DNA of 64,000 bases, taken from Mycobacterium kansasii ATCC 12478. GTDB lineage: Bacteria > Actinomycetota > Actinomycetes > Mycobacteriales > Mycobacteriaceae. Below are positions 42,414 to 51,441 of the stretch, one piece after another. Each line of letters opens with the position of its first letter. Within the stretch, counting starts at the first letter, position 1. The stretch covers positions 2,170,001 through 2,234,000 of the forward strand of contig NC_022663.1 in the NCBI RefSeq assembly GCF_000157895.3, written 5' to 3'. The translations under genes were made by a program, and so were the position numbers. A model generated the notes under the pieces. The model was not told the origin of the DNA. It worked only from the letters and a program-made list of their open reading frames with translations, and did not search any database.

Positions 42414-43760
42414 TTGAGCGTCAGTGACCGCGAGAATCACCGGTACCACTTCGACCGGCACTCCGCGGAGTACCGGTCACGGTTCAAGGCGATCACCGAG
42501 GAGATGCACGCGCGGTGCCCGATGGCGTGGAGCGACACCTACGGCGGGCACTGGGTCGCCGCCGGCAGCCACGAAGTGTTCGAGCTCGCCCGCTGTCCCG
42601 CGGTGTCCAACGATCACGATGTCAGCAACGAACGCCGTGGCTACAAGGGCATTTCGATTCCGACGGCCAGCCGGATCAACGGCGTGCGCGGCGGCATCCT
42701 GGAGATGGACGACCCCGAGCACCGCAGCTACCGCAATGTGCTCAACCCGTATCTGTCGCCGGCCGCCGTCAAGCGCTGGGTGCCGTTCGTCGACGACATC
42801 ACGCGCGCCTGCCTCGACGAGAGGATCGAGCACGGCAGCATCGACTTCGTCGACGATCTGGCTAACGTCGTGCCCGCGGTTCTGACCTTGGCGCTCATGG
42901 GTATTCCGCTGCAGAACTGGAAGATGTACAGCGAGCCGACCCACGCCGCGGTGTATACCCCGGAGCACTCGCCGGACATCCAGCGGGTTACCGAGATGCA
43001 CCGGCAGATGGGGCTCGACCTGGTCAACAACATGGTCGAGATTCGCGACAATCCGCGACCCGGGGTGGTCAACGCCCTGCTCGAGATGCGCATCGACGGC
43101 AAGCCCGCGCCCGAGCTGGAAATACTGGGCAATCTCGGGCTGCTCATCGGTGGTGGCTTTGACACCACAACGGCCCTGACCGCCCACGCACTGGAATGGC
43201 TTTCGGAAAACCCCGAACAGCGCGAGCTGCTCAGCAGGCAACGCGAAACCCTGCTCGACTCGGCGACCGAGGAATTTCTGCGCTACTTCACCCCCGCTCC
43301 CGGGGATGGCCGGACTTTCGCCGACGACGTCGAACTGGACGGGCTGCATTTCAAAGAGGGCGAGCGGCTGTGGATTTCGTGGGCGATGGCCAACCGCGAC
43401 CCCGCGGTGTTCCCCGACCCGGACAAGGTCATCCTTGATCGTAAAGGTAACCGGCACTTCAGCTTCGGGATCGGTGTGCACCGCTGCATCGGATCCAACG
43501 TGGCGCGCACCGTTTTCAAGTCCATGCTGACCGCGGTCCTCGACCGGATGCCGGACTACCGTTGCGACCCTGCGGGCACCGTCCACTACGAGACCATCGG
43601 GGTCATCCAGGGTATGCGCAAGCTACCGGCCACCTTCACACCCGGCCACAAGGTCGGCGCGGGCCTTGACGAAACCCTTGACAAGCTGCAACGCATTTGC
43701 GACGAGCAGGAACTCGCCAGGCCCGTCACCGAACGCAAAGAGGCTGCCGTCATTTGGTGA
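42414..43760 (+). CDS. Cytochrome P450
   Basis: P450 of 448 residues. I-helix motif GGGFDTTTAL, ExxR in EEFLRYF, and heme loop FSFGIGVHRCIGSNVAR with C358. The alanine/glycine before the threonine cluster is replaced by F-D, a minor variant. The TTG at 42414 is the best start: AAAGGGAG lies 9-10 bp upstream and the product opens LSVSDRENHRYHFDRHSAEY; upstream in-frame ATG lies within the ferredoxin gene. It is expressed with its ferredoxin and an SDR. A large inverted repeat follows. Confidence 0.9.
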   Translation: MSVSDRENHRYHFDRHSAEYRSRFKAITEEMHARCPMAWSDTYGGHWVAAGSHEVFELARCPAVSNDHDVSNERRGYKGISIPTASRINGVRGGILEMDDPEHRSYRNVLNPYLSPAAVKRWVPFVDDITRACLDERIEHGSIDFVDDLANVVPAVLTLALMGIPLQNWKMYSEPTHAAVYTPEHSPDIQRVTEMHRQMGLDLVNNMVEIRDNPRPGVVNALLEMRIDGKPAPELEILGNLGLLIGGGFDTTTALTAHALEWLSENPEQRELLSRQRETLLDSATEEFLRYFTPAPGDGRTFADDVELDGLHFKEGERLWISWAMANRDPAVFPDPDKVILDRKGNRHFSFGIGVHRCIGSNVARTVFKSMLTAVLDRMPDYRCDPAGTVHYETIGVIQGMRKLPATFTPGHKVGAGLDETLDKLQRICDEQELARPVTERKEAAVIW

Positions 43761-43784
43761 GCCTGGACCACCTCGGCACCCCGG

Positions 43785-43842
43785 CGAGCAGACACAGAAT
43801 CGCATCGCAGCGCCAGAATTCATGCGATTGTGTGTCTGCTCG
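43785..43842. terminator. Large inverted repeat between convergent genes
   Basis: Two 21-bp arms (43785-43805 and 43822-43842) match at 20 of 21 positions around a 16-bp loop. Left arm begins CGAGCAGACACA; the right ends GTGTCTGCTCG. It sits between the convergent P450 and acyl-CoA dehydrogenase genes and should act as a bidirectional terminator. Confidence 0.75.
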
Positions 43843-43877
43843 GCAAGCGCCAGGTGCCCTCAGCTCGGCGAGAGAAT

Positions 43878-45053
43878 TCAGCCCCGGGGTAAGCCCAGCA
43901 CTCGTTGGGCAATGATGTTGCGCTGTATTTCCGACGTGCCCCCGGCGATGGTTCCGGAAAAGCTGCGGGCGTAACGCTCGAACCAGCTCGCGAAGTAGTG
44001 ATCGAGGTTCATCGGCGCATAGGGTCCGGTCAGCGCCGGGTGAACGAGTCCGTCAGATGCCGCGGCCGAGAGGGCATGCTCACAAGCCTGCAGCTCCGCC
44101 TCCGATCCCAGCAGCTTGAGCACCGAGATGGCGGCGGTGTCGTCCTCGCCGCGGGCGGCGCGGGCCAGCGCGACCGAACCCAACAGGCGCAGGGCCTGTT
44201 TGTCCATCACCATGGTGGCGTAGCGGTCGCGTTCGAGTTGCGTGGCGGGACGAAAGTCGGCCAGCAGATTGTCCAGCCGATCGGCGAAACCCAGCCACAT
44301 CATGGTGCGCTCGTGCCCGAGGGAGCCATTGGCAACGCGCCAGCCCTGGTTGAGCGGACCCACCAGGTTTTCCGCCGGCACCGACACATCGGTGAAGAAC
44401 ACCTCGTTGAAATCCAGGTCGTCGGCCGAGCAGATGGACGGGAACGGCCGGCGCACCACACCCGCGGTGTCGGTCGGGATGAGTAATGCACTGATGCCCT
44501 TGTGTTTTGGCGCATCCGGGTCGGTGCGTACGAACGTCAGCAACACGTCGGCATCGTGGGCGCCGGAGGTCCACACCTTCTGGCCGTTGACGACGAAGCG
44601 ATCTCCGTCCAGAACCGCCCGGGTGCGCAGCGACGCCAGGTCGGATCCGGCGCTGGGCTCACTCATCCCCAGCGAAGCGGTGATCTCGGCCCGCAGGATC
44701 GGCACCGCCCACCGGTGCTTCTGCTCGTCCGTGCCGAACGACAACAGAGACGCGGCAACGATATTCACACCCTGCGGGTTGAAACTGTGATAGATCCGTC
44801 GCCGGCACAGTTCCTCGAGGTGCACGAACTGCTGCACCACCGTAGCGTTGCGCCCGCCGAACTCCGGCGGCTGGCCCGGCAGCAGCCAGCCGTTGTCGAA
44901 CAGCAACCGCTGCCAACGGCGCGCCCAAGCCGGCATGTGCGAGACCGACCGCGGTCGTTCGCCCGTTTCGCTTGCCGCAGGCAGGTTTTCGTCGAGGAAG
45001 GCCGCGAACTCCGCCCGGAACGCCTCGACGTCGGGATCAAAAGTCAGCTGCAC
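43878..45053 (-). CDS. Acyl-CoA dehydrogenase, large subunit of a split pair
   Basis: FAD-dependent acyl-CoA dehydrogenase of 391 residues. N-terminal helical domain (AFRAEFAAFLDENLP), then ITASLGMSEPSAGSDLASL and GQKVWTSGAHDADVLL at the FAD/substrate site, and SGTIAGGTSEIQRNIIAQRV at the C terminus. The start is the GTG at 45053, 17 bp inside the preceding gene. The partner upstream is a shorter FadE. This matches the two-gene, alpha2-beta2 enzymes of mycobacterial steroid side-chain degradation (for example FadE28/FadE29). Confidence 0.88.
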   Translation of the reverse strand: MQLTFDPDVEAFRAEFAAFLDENLPAASETGERPRSVSHMPAWARRWQRLLFDNGWLLPGQPPEFGGRNATVVQQFVHLEELCRRRIYHSFNPQGVNIVAASLLSFGTDEQKHRWAVPILRAEITASLGMSEPSAGSDLASLRTRAVLDGDRFVVNGQKVWTSGAHDADVLLTFVRTDPDAPKHKGISALLIPTDTAGVVRRPFPSICSADDLDFNEVFFTDVSVPAENLVGPLNQGWRVANGSLGHERTMMWLGFADRLDNLLADFRPATQLERDRYATMVMDKQALRLLGSVALARAARGEDDTAAISVLKLLGSEAELQACEHALSAAASDGLVHPALTGPYAPMNLDHYFASWFERYARSFSGTIAGGTSEIQRNIIAQRVLGLPRG

Positions 45054-46035
45054 GATACTCCTGCGCGATCTGAGCCCGATGCTCCGCCGCACCGCCGAGC
45101 ATGAGCTCGCCGGCCTTGGCCCGCTTGAGCGCGAATTGCAGGTCGTTCTCCCAGGTGAATCCCATTGCGCCGTGCAGCTGTAAGCCGTGCCGGAACACCA
45201 GCGACTGGCACTCCCCGGCGCTGGCCTTGGCCATGGCGGCGGCCAGCCGCCGCCGCGGGTCGTCGGCGGCGATGGTCAGCGCGGCGAAGTAGGCCAGCGC
45301 CCGGGCCCGTTGCACCGCGACGTGCATGTCGGCCGCCTTGTGCTGCACGGCCTGGAACGACCCGATCGGAACCCCGAACTGATGCCGGCTGCGGACATGG
45401 TCGAGCACGAGATCCAGGATGCGCTGACACGCGCCGACCATCGTGATGGCCATGCCGGTCAACGCAACGTGGCGCGCACGTTCCCGGTCGACGGTTACCC
45501 GGACACCCTCGGGCACCCGAATCCGATCGAAGGACAGGTCGGCGACATGCAGCACCGGGTCGAACACGGATTCGCGACGGGCCGAGACCTGATGGGCGGC
45601 CACGATAAACACCCCGGCGTCGGTGACCACCGCCAATTGGTCGGCGCGATCGCCGTCGAGAACGTGGCGTGCGGTACCGTCGAGCACCCATCCGTCGGCG
45701 TCCCGGCGCGCCGTCACCCCGCTGTACACGGCGGTACCCGACTGGTGCGGATCGAAATGAGCCGTGGCCAGCGGCGCGAACTGGCTCATCGTCGCCAGGA
45801 ACGGGGTGGGGTCGGTGGCATGCCCCAACTCCTCCAGCACGATCGCCAGCTCCACCGCGCCGGCCGGATCGTTGAGTTCCGTCCAGCCGAGATCCACATA
45901 CGCCTTCCACAGCGGACCGGTGTCGACGCCGTCTTCGGCCACGGCGCGCACCAGCGACGGCGGGCACTGCTTGGCCACGACATCGCGCACGGTGTCCTGC
46001 CACAAGCGCTGATCGGCATCGAACTCCAACAGCAT
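45037..46035 (-). CDS. Acyl-CoA dehydrogenase, small subunit of a split pair
   Basis: A 332-residue FadE protein, shorter than ordinary acyl-CoA dehydrogenases (about 380-400). It keeps the helical ends (LVLDHVRSRHQFGVPIGSFQ, HGAMGFTWENDLQFALKRAK), but the central beta domain is reduced and lacks an MTEP-type motif. Such subunits form half of heterotetrameric dehydrogenases for bulky acyl-CoAs. The ATG at 46035 is 31 bp from a perfect GAGAAT-AGC-ATTCTC palindrome. Confidence 0.87.
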   Translation of the reverse strand: MLLEFDADQRLWQDTVRDVVAKQCPPSLVRAVAEDGVDTGPLWKAYVDLGWTELNDPAGAVELAIVLEELGHATDPTPFLATMSQFAPLATAHFDPHQSGTAVYSGVTARRDADGWVLDGTARHVLDGDRADQLAVVTDAGVFIVAAHQVSARRESVFDPVLHVADLSFDRIRVPEGVRVTVDRERARHVALTGMAITMVGACQRILDLVLDHVRSRHQFGVPIGSFQAVQHKAADMHVAVQRARALAYFAALTIAADDPRRRLAAAMAKASAGECQSLVFRHGLQLHGAMGFTWENDLQFALKRAKAGELMLGGAAEHRAQIAQEYRAADF

Positions 46036-46065
46036 TCGGGCCGCCTCCTGTCGTCGCTATCATGC

Positions 46066-46080
46066 GAGAATAGCATTCTC
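46066..46080. promoter_or_regulatory. Palindromic operator GAGAAT-AGC-ATTCTC (perfect)
   Basis: Perfect 6-3-6 palindrome in the 100-bp region between the divergent acyl-CoA dehydrogenase pair (46035) and the NTF2-fold gene (46136). One site could regulate both directions. Confidence 0.7.
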
Positions 46081-46135
46081 TGATATGGAAGCAGTAATCT
46101 CGCAATCGGGCTATGAGGTGCATTAGGGAGCGACG

Positions 46136-46636
46136 ATGTCCGACACCGCCACGACACTGTGGGAGATGGAGGCGATCAAGCAACTCAAGGCCCGATACTG
46201 CCGATACCTGGACACCAAGCGCTGGGATGACTGGCGGCGGCTGTTCACCGACGACTTCGTCAGCGACACCTCGCAGTCGGGCGGGAGGGTGATCCGGGGC
46301 GCCGACGAGTTCGTGTCCTACGTGCGCCACGCCCTGGGCAAGCCGTCGCAACCCACGGTGCATCAGGTGCACGCCCCCGAAATCACGCTGACGTCGCCGA
46401 CGACCGCGACCGGGATCTGGGCGCTCGAGGACGTGGTGCGGTTGGGCCCGGGCGTCAATCTCAACGGGCGCGGTCACTACCACGAAACCTACGAGAAGCT
46501 CGACGGCAGTTGGCTGATCAAGTCCTCGACGCTGACCCGGCTGCGTGAGGATATCTTCAATCCCATTTTCTCCGTGCGTATTTCGCCTCGGCTGCGGGAC
46601 ACGGCGGCCTTGCTGGCGCGGCGGCTCGGCCGGTGA
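46136..46636 (+). CDS. SnoaL/NTF2-fold protein, BaiE-like dehydratase candidate
   Basis: A 166-residue NTF2-like (SnoaL) protein with opening ALWEMEAIKQLKARYCRY-type helix, here MEAIKQLKARYCRYLDTKRW. Tyr21, Asp26 and His76 are spaced like the Tyr, Asp and His catalytic set of the bile-acid 7-alpha-dehydratase BaiE, so dehydration or isomerisation of a steroid-like ring is plausible. A basic C-terminal extension (DTAALLARRLGR) lies outside the fold. It leads an operon with two NAD-dependent reductases and is overlapped by the next start (GTGA). Confidence 0.75.
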   Translation: MSDTATTLWEMEAIKQLKARYCRYLDTKRWDDWRRLFTDDFVSDTSQSGGRVIRGADEFVSYVRHALGKPSQPTVHQVHAPEITLTSPTTATGIWALEDVVRLGPGVNLNGRGHYHETYEKLDGSWLIKSSTLTRLREDIFNPIFSVRISPRLRDTAALLARRLGR

Positions 46637-47730
46637 ACCGCCAGACCGTTCTCGTCACCGGCGCGTATGGCCAGATCGGCAAGCGCTGCACGGAAATCCT
46701 GCTGCGCCGCGGCCACACCGTGGTCGCCGTGGATGTGCGCAACGACCGGACAGCGGCTGCCGCGGCGGCACTGGCCGGCCACTTCCCAACGCTGGTACCG
46801 GAATTCACTGACCTCACCGATGCCGGTGCGGTCGCCGCCGGGGTGGCCCGCCACCGGCCAACCGCGATCGTGCATCTGGCGGCAATCGTGTCCCCGCCCT
46901 CCTACCGCGATCCCCGGCTGGCCCGCAAGGTCAATGTCGAGGGCACCCGAAACCTGCTGAGGGCAGCGCAGTCCCGCAGCGACCCGCCGCTGTTCGTGTT
47001 CGCCTCCAGTGCCGCTGTGTACGGATCCCGCAACCCGCACCGGCAACCCGAGCGCATCACTGCCGCCACCCCGGTCAACCCGATCGACCAGTACGGCCAG
47101 GACAAGGTCCTCGCCGAGGCCGCCCTCACACAAAGCGGCCTGCCCTACGCCATATTGCGGCTGGGCGGAGTCATCTCTCCGGACGGCTCGGCCAATCTCG
47201 ACGCCGACTACCTACTGCTGGTACGAGCCACCCCGACGGACAACCGCATGCACGCCGTGGATGCCCGTGATGCCGCGCTGGCCTTCGCCAACGCCGTGGA
47301 CCGCCGCGAAGCCGTCGACGGCAAGGTGCTGGTGATTGCCGGCAACGACACCTATGTGCACCTGATGAGCGACCTGCAGGACGACGTCATGGCGGCGGTC
47401 GGCATCGGCCGACTCGGACCGACGGCCGGCTTGCCCGGCAATCCCGAGGACGACCGCGGGTGGTGTTTCACCGGGTGGTTCGACACCAGCGGATCCCAGG
47501 CCCTGCTCGGCTATCAGGAACACGACTGGTCCGACACGCTGGCGTGGATTGCCGCTGAGATGGGACGACGCCGCACCGTGTTGAAAGCGCTTGGCCCCGT
47601 GATCCGTCCGGCGATCCGCGCGCTTCTGGACGTGCAACGGCGACTCGAGCACCGAGGTCCGTACGCCGACCCGTGGGCGCTGATCGGCACGAAATACGGC
47701 CGTGACGCGCTGGCACCCACCACCTTCTGA
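46633..47730 (+). CDS. NAD-dependent epimerase/dehydratase family protein
   Basis: Extended SDR of 365 residues. N-terminal NAD(P) motif VTGAYGQIGKR (TG-x2-G-x2-G), the active-site serine region FASSAAVYGS, and Y-x3-K in YGQDKVLAE. Members act on nucleotide sugars or on hydroxysteroid-like substrates; the catabolic neighbours favour the latter. The GTG start is within the overlap with the NTF2-fold gene. The C-terminal 60 residues (RRTVLKALGPVIRPAIRALL) are an extension without clear function. Confidence 0.85.
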   Translation: MNRQTVLVTGAYGQIGKRCTEILLRRGHTVVAVDVRNDRTAAAAAALAGHFPTLVPEFTDLTDAGAVAAGVARHRPTAIVHLAAIVSPPSYRDPRLARKVNVEGTRNLLRAAQSRSDPPLFVFASSAAVYGSRNPHRQPERITAATPVNPIDQYGQDKVLAEAALTQSGLPYAILRLGGVISPDGSANLDADYLLLVRATPTDNRMHAVDARDAALAFANAVDRREAVDGKVLVIAGNDTYVHLMSDLQDDVMAAVGIGRLGPTAGLPGNPEDDRGWCFTGWFDTSGSQALLGYQEHDWSDTLAWIAAEMGRRRTVLKALGPVIRPAIRALLDVQRRLEHRGPYADPWALIGTKYGRDALAPTTF

Positions 47731-47737
47731 GGCGGCG

Positions 47738-48739
47738 ATGGCCGGAACCACCAAACTAGTCATCGGGGCCAGCGGTTTCCTAGGCTCACACGTCACCCGC
47801 CAACTCGTCGCTGCAGGGCAGGACGTGCGGGTCATGGTGCGGCGCACCAGTGTCACCAAGGGCATCGACGACCTGTTGCAGACCCGGAAAGTCGAACGCT
47901 GTTACGGCGACATCTTCGACGACGCCGCGCTGCGGGAAGCCATGGCCGGCTGCGACGTCGTCTACTACTGCGTCGTGGACGCCCGGATGTGGCTGCGCGA
48001 CCCCACTCCGCTGTTCCGCACCAATGTCGAAGGCCTGCGGCATGTGCTCGACGCGGCCCTCGACGCACAGTTGCGCAAGTTTGTATTCACCAGCAGCACC
48101 GGCACATTGGCAATCAACGACCAGCGGCCCGTCACCGAGGACGATCCGCACAACTGGAACGACGGCGGCGCCTACATCGAATCCCGGGTGGCCGGGGAGA
48201 ACCTGGTCATGCAGTACGTGCGCGAGAAGGGGTTGCCGGCGGTCGCGATGTGTATCTCGACCACTTACGGGCCCGGCGACTGGGCCCCGACCCCTCATGG
48301 TTCGCTCATCGCGCGCGTCGCCACCGGGCGGTTCCCGTTTTATCTCGGCTTCTCCGCCGAGGTGGTCGGTATCGAAGACGCCGCCCGCGCCATGCTTCTG
48401 GCGGCCGACCGGGGCCGCGTCGGCGAGCGCTACATCATTTCCGATCGTTACCTGAGCACCCGGGAAATCCACGAAATCGCGGCCCGCGCGGTGGGCATAC
48501 GCCCCCCGCGCATTCCGATCCCGATGCCCGTCATGCGTGCCGCGGCGCGCCTCAACGATCTGGCCGCCCGCCTGCTGCGTCGCGACCTGCTCTTCGCCTA
48601 CGTCGGCGCGCGCATGGCGGAACTGATGTCGCCGCTGGATCACAGCAAAGCCGAACGCGAACTGGGCTGGACACCGGAACCGGTGGAAGATTCCATCCGC
48701 AAGGCCGCCCGGTTTTTCGTCGCGCACTCAGCCGATTAG
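47738..48739 (+). CDS. NAD-dependent epimerase/3-beta-hydroxysteroid-dehydrogenase-like protein
   Basis: Extended SDR of 333 residues from the ATG at 47738. It shows IGASGFLGSHV (NAD binding), FTSSTGTLAIND and a catalytic tyrosine/lysine region altered to Y-I-E-S-R (AYIESRVAGEN): the usual Y-x3-K lysine is arginine here. A hydrophobic C-terminal helix region (PVMRAAARLNDLAARLLRRD) suggests membrane association, as in 3-beta-HSD relatives. Starts 7 bp after the previous stop, same operon. Confidence 0.82.
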   Translation: MAGTTKLVIGASGFLGSHVTRQLVAAGQDVRVMVRRTSVTKGIDDLLQTRKVERCYGDIFDDAALREAMAGCDVVYYCVVDARMWLRDPTPLFRTNVEGLRHVLDAALDAQLRKFVFTSSTGTLAINDQRPVTEDDPHNWNDGGAYIESRVAGENLVMQYVREKGLPAVAMCISTTYGPGDWAPTPHGSLIARVATGRFPFYLGFSAEVVGIEDAARAMLLAADRGRVGERYIISDRYLSTREIHEIAARAVGIRPPRIPIPMPVMRAAARLNDLAARLLRRDLLFAYVGARMAELMSPLDHSKAERELGWTPEPVEDSIRKAARFFVAHSAD

Positions 48740-48896
48740 GCAGTAATCCAGTTGGCGGCACGCCGGCTATTCGCGCCCCGGCGGATTTGCGTCTAAGCGC
48801 CCCAGCGCATTCGCCACGACACGCCCGCCGAGGTGTCAGGGCAGATCGCCGCCGCAAAGATACAGTTCGCCCAACTGTGCGGAAGGACCCGCGGTG

Positions 48897-50450
48897 ATGG
48901 GCAATAACCCGGTTGACACGATGACGCGCCGCGAGTTTTTGGCTAAAGCCGCCGCTGCTACCACTGCCGCCTCTCTCATGTCGTTAGTCGGGCCGGTGAT
49001 CGAAAAGGCCTACGGCGCCGGGCCGTGCTCAGGTCAGCTGACCGACATCGAGCACATCGTGCTGTTAATGCAAGAAAACAGATCCTTCGATCACTACTTC
49101 GGAACACTTTCCGATATCGACGGATTCGATACCGCCTCGCCGCTGTTCCAGCAAAAGGGCTGGGACCCGCGGACCCAGTCGCTGGATCCCTCCGGCATCA
49201 CCCTCCCGTTCCGTTTCGACACCACCAGAGCACCCTTTCTCAACGGCGCGTGCATCAACGATCCCGACCATGATTGGATCGCAATCCATCAGTCGTGGAA
49301 CGGCGGCGCGAACGACAACTGGCTGCCGGCGCAAGCGCGGACCCGTTCGGCCGCCAACACCCCGGCGACAATGGGCTACCACACCCGTCGAGACATCCCG
49401 ATTCATTACCTGCTGGCCGACACCTTCACTGTTTGCGATCACTACTTCTGTTCGGTATTGGGTCCGACCTCTCCCAACCGGCTGTATTGGCTCAGTGCCT
49501 GGATCGACCCCGCCGGTACCAACGGGGGGCCATTGGTGGAGACCTCCTCCACCGCGCCGATCGGGGCGTTCAACTGGCGCATCATGCCGCAGAACCTCAG
49601 CGATGCCGGCGTCAGTTGGAAGGTGTACAGCGACAAGTCATTAGGGCCCGCCGTCAACGCCTACGTCGGTTACGGCGAGATCGTGCGGTGGTTCAAACAG
49701 GCCGCAGACCCGCGGTCGGATCTGGCTCGATTCGGCGTCGCCCCCCGCTATCCCTGGGACTTCGCCGCCGATGTCAGAGCCAACAGGCTGCCGCAGGTCT
49801 CCTGGCTGGTTCCGAATATTCTCGTGTCCGAACACCCGGCGATGCCGGACGCGGGCGGCGCCGTCGCGATGGCGGACACGCTGCGGATTCTGCTGTCCAA
49901 TCCGGCGGTGTGGGAAAAGACCGCGCTGATCGTCAGCTACGACGAAAACGGCGGCTTCTTCGACCACGTCGTGCCGCCGACGGCGCCGCCGGGCACCGCG
50001 GGCGAATACCTGACGGTGCCCGACATCGACGGCGTGGCCGGGTCCGGCGGCATCCGCGGACCGATCGGCTTGGGCTTTCGCGTTCCCTGCCTGGTTATCT
50101 CACCGTTCAGCCGCGGCGGGCTGATGGCCCACGACGTGTTCGATCACACCTCCCAACTCCGATTGATAGAGAAACGGTTCGGCGTGCCGGTGCCCAACCT
50201 CACCGCATGGCGCCGAAGCGTGACCGGCGACATGACGTCGGCCTTCAACTTCGCCGTCCCACCCAACCCGTCGCCACCCAAGTTGAACCAATCCCGACGG
50301 GTGCTGCCGGAACTGGCTCAGTGCGGCCTCGGCATCGGCGCGTTAACAGGCACCTATCGCTTGAACCCGCCCTACCGGGTGCCCTACCCGCAGGCGATGC
50401 CCAGCCAGGAAACGACGCCCACCAGAGGCATTCCCAGCGGCCTGTGCTGA
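48897..50450 (+). CDS. Phospholipase C (PlcA-D family), Tat-exported
   Basis: Bacterial phosphoesterase-family phospholipase C of about 517 residues, close to M. tuberculosis PlcA-D. The twin-arginine signal is MTRREFLAKAAAATTAASLM, with processing near KAYGAGP. Metal/active-site segments are MQENRSFDHYFGTLSD, NGGANDNWLPAQ, SYDENGGFFDHVVPP and VISPFSRGG. The product ends ETTPTRGIPSGLC like PlcA. The ATG at 48897 follows GGAAGG; a GTG at 48894 or an ATG at 48921 are alternatives. It cleaves phosphatidylcholine-type head groups on the cell surface. It has a 155-bp leader of its own. Confidence 0.92.
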   Translation: MGNNPVDTMTRREFLAKAAAATTAASLMSLVGPVIEKAYGAGPCSGQLTDIEHIVLLMQENRSFDHYFGTLSDIDGFDTASPLFQQKGWDPRTQSLDPSGITLPFRFDTTRAPFLNGACINDPDHDWIAIHQSWNGGANDNWLPAQARTRSAANTPATMGYHTRRDIPIHYLLADTFTVCDHYFCSVLGPTSPNRLYWLSAWIDPAGTNGGPLVETSSTAPIGAFNWRIMPQNLSDAGVSWKVYSDKSLGPAVNAYVGYGEIVRWFKQAADPRSDLARFGVAPRYPWDFAADVRANRLPQVSWLVPNILVSEHPAMPDAGGAVAMADTLRILLSNPAVWEKTALIVSYDENGGFFDHVVPPTAPPGTAGEYLTVPDIDGVAGSGGIRGPIGLGFRVPCLVISPFSRGGLMAHDVFDHTSQLRLIEKRFGVPVPNLTAWRRSVTGDMTSAFNFAVPPNPSPPKLNQSRRVLPELAQCGLGIGALTGTYRLNPPYRVPYPQAMPSQETTPTRGIPSGLC

Positions 50451-50729
50451 ATGCCGGCATCGGCGATACGGCTGCGGCCAAAGCGGTTTCGATACATAGC
50501 ACGCCTGAGGATGTGACGTCCCGATGTTCGAGATTGCCGGCCCGCGAGACGGCCAACCCACGTCATGAATTGCCTATGAAGCCCGATTCACGCAACCAAT
50601 ACCGGCCAACGCCCCGGTAGTGTAGGTGACGAATGTTTCTTCCAAGTAAATTTCACATTTCATATAGCGTCGGCGCCCTCATCCATCGGGGCATCGAGAA
50701 CAGTGAGGTTGTGGTGGAGGTGAGCCCAG

Positions 50730-51161
50730 GTGACTAGAGCCGAAGGAAGCACCGGAAAGCTTCGCCGCCGAGCCGTAGTGGCAGTGTCGGGCTTGGCGGT
50801 TGCGGCCGCCATGACCGTCACGCAGATCCATCCGGCAGGCGCGCATATCCACCGGGGCGAGATGACCCATGTGTCCAATATGCCGCCCTTCCCGGTTTAC
50901 TACGGCGCCATCGCCTACGGTCACGACGGGTCGAATGGCAAGGCATGGCGGCACCTGTCCAAGGCGCAGGCCAAGCACCGCGCCCTGGAGCTGTGCGGGA
51001 TCGACACGTGCACAGTGGTCAGCGTCTTCACCCGATGCGGCGCGGTCGCCCACGACGGCGCGAAGTACCACGGCGGTTACGGGTACAACCGCAGCGCGGC
51101 GGAAGCACACGCCATGGCCAACCTAGGTGGCGGGCGGATCGTCGACTGGGCGTGCAACTAG
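50730..51161 (+). CDS. DUF4189 secreted protein, Rv1813c-like
   Basis: A 143-residue exported protein with signal peptide (KLRRRAVVAVSGLAVAAAMT) cut near HPAGAHI. The DUF4189 domain has VYYGAIAYGHDGSNGKAWRH, ALELCGIDTCTVVSVFTRCG and GGGRIVDWACN, with four conserved cysteines. It closely parallels M. tuberculosis Rv1813c, a secreted protein induced under dormancy stress. The GTG at 50730 follows GGAGGTGAG. It stands alone, without an operon. Confidence 0.87.
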   Translation: MTRAEGSTGKLRRRAVVAVSGLAVAAAMTVTQIHPAGAHIHRGEMTHVSNMPPFPVYYGAIAYGHDGSNGKAWRHLSKAQAKHRALELCGIDTCTVVSVFTRCGAVAHDGAKYHGGYGYNRSAAEAHAMANLGGGRIVDWACN

Positions 51162-51253
51162 CCGTTGCCGATCGCGGTGGCTGCCCCGGGATCCGCACAC
51201 CGAAGTCCATCCCGGTATTTCGGATCCCGCTCGGAGCGCCTCTCATGCAATGA

Positions 51254-51268
51254 GAGAATGATATTATC
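51254..51268. promoter_or_regulatory. Operator-like site GAGAAT-GAT-ATTATC
   Basis: A perfect left half-site and a 5/6 right half-site with 3-bp spacing, 174 bp upstream of the amidohydrolase start at 51442. Confidence 0.55.
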
Positions 51269-51441
51269 CGTATTGAAGAACAATACTGGCAGTAGGGCCG
51301 GCAACAACACCGCGTAGCAGGGCAGATGATTAATCGAAATGCTTACCGGAAAGGCGTTGATCGGCGACCGACGGAAATGTTAGGTTGTCTATCAGATGCC
51401 CTGGCCGGGCTCGTCGTCGCCGGAGCCGGAGGGTGGGTTTC

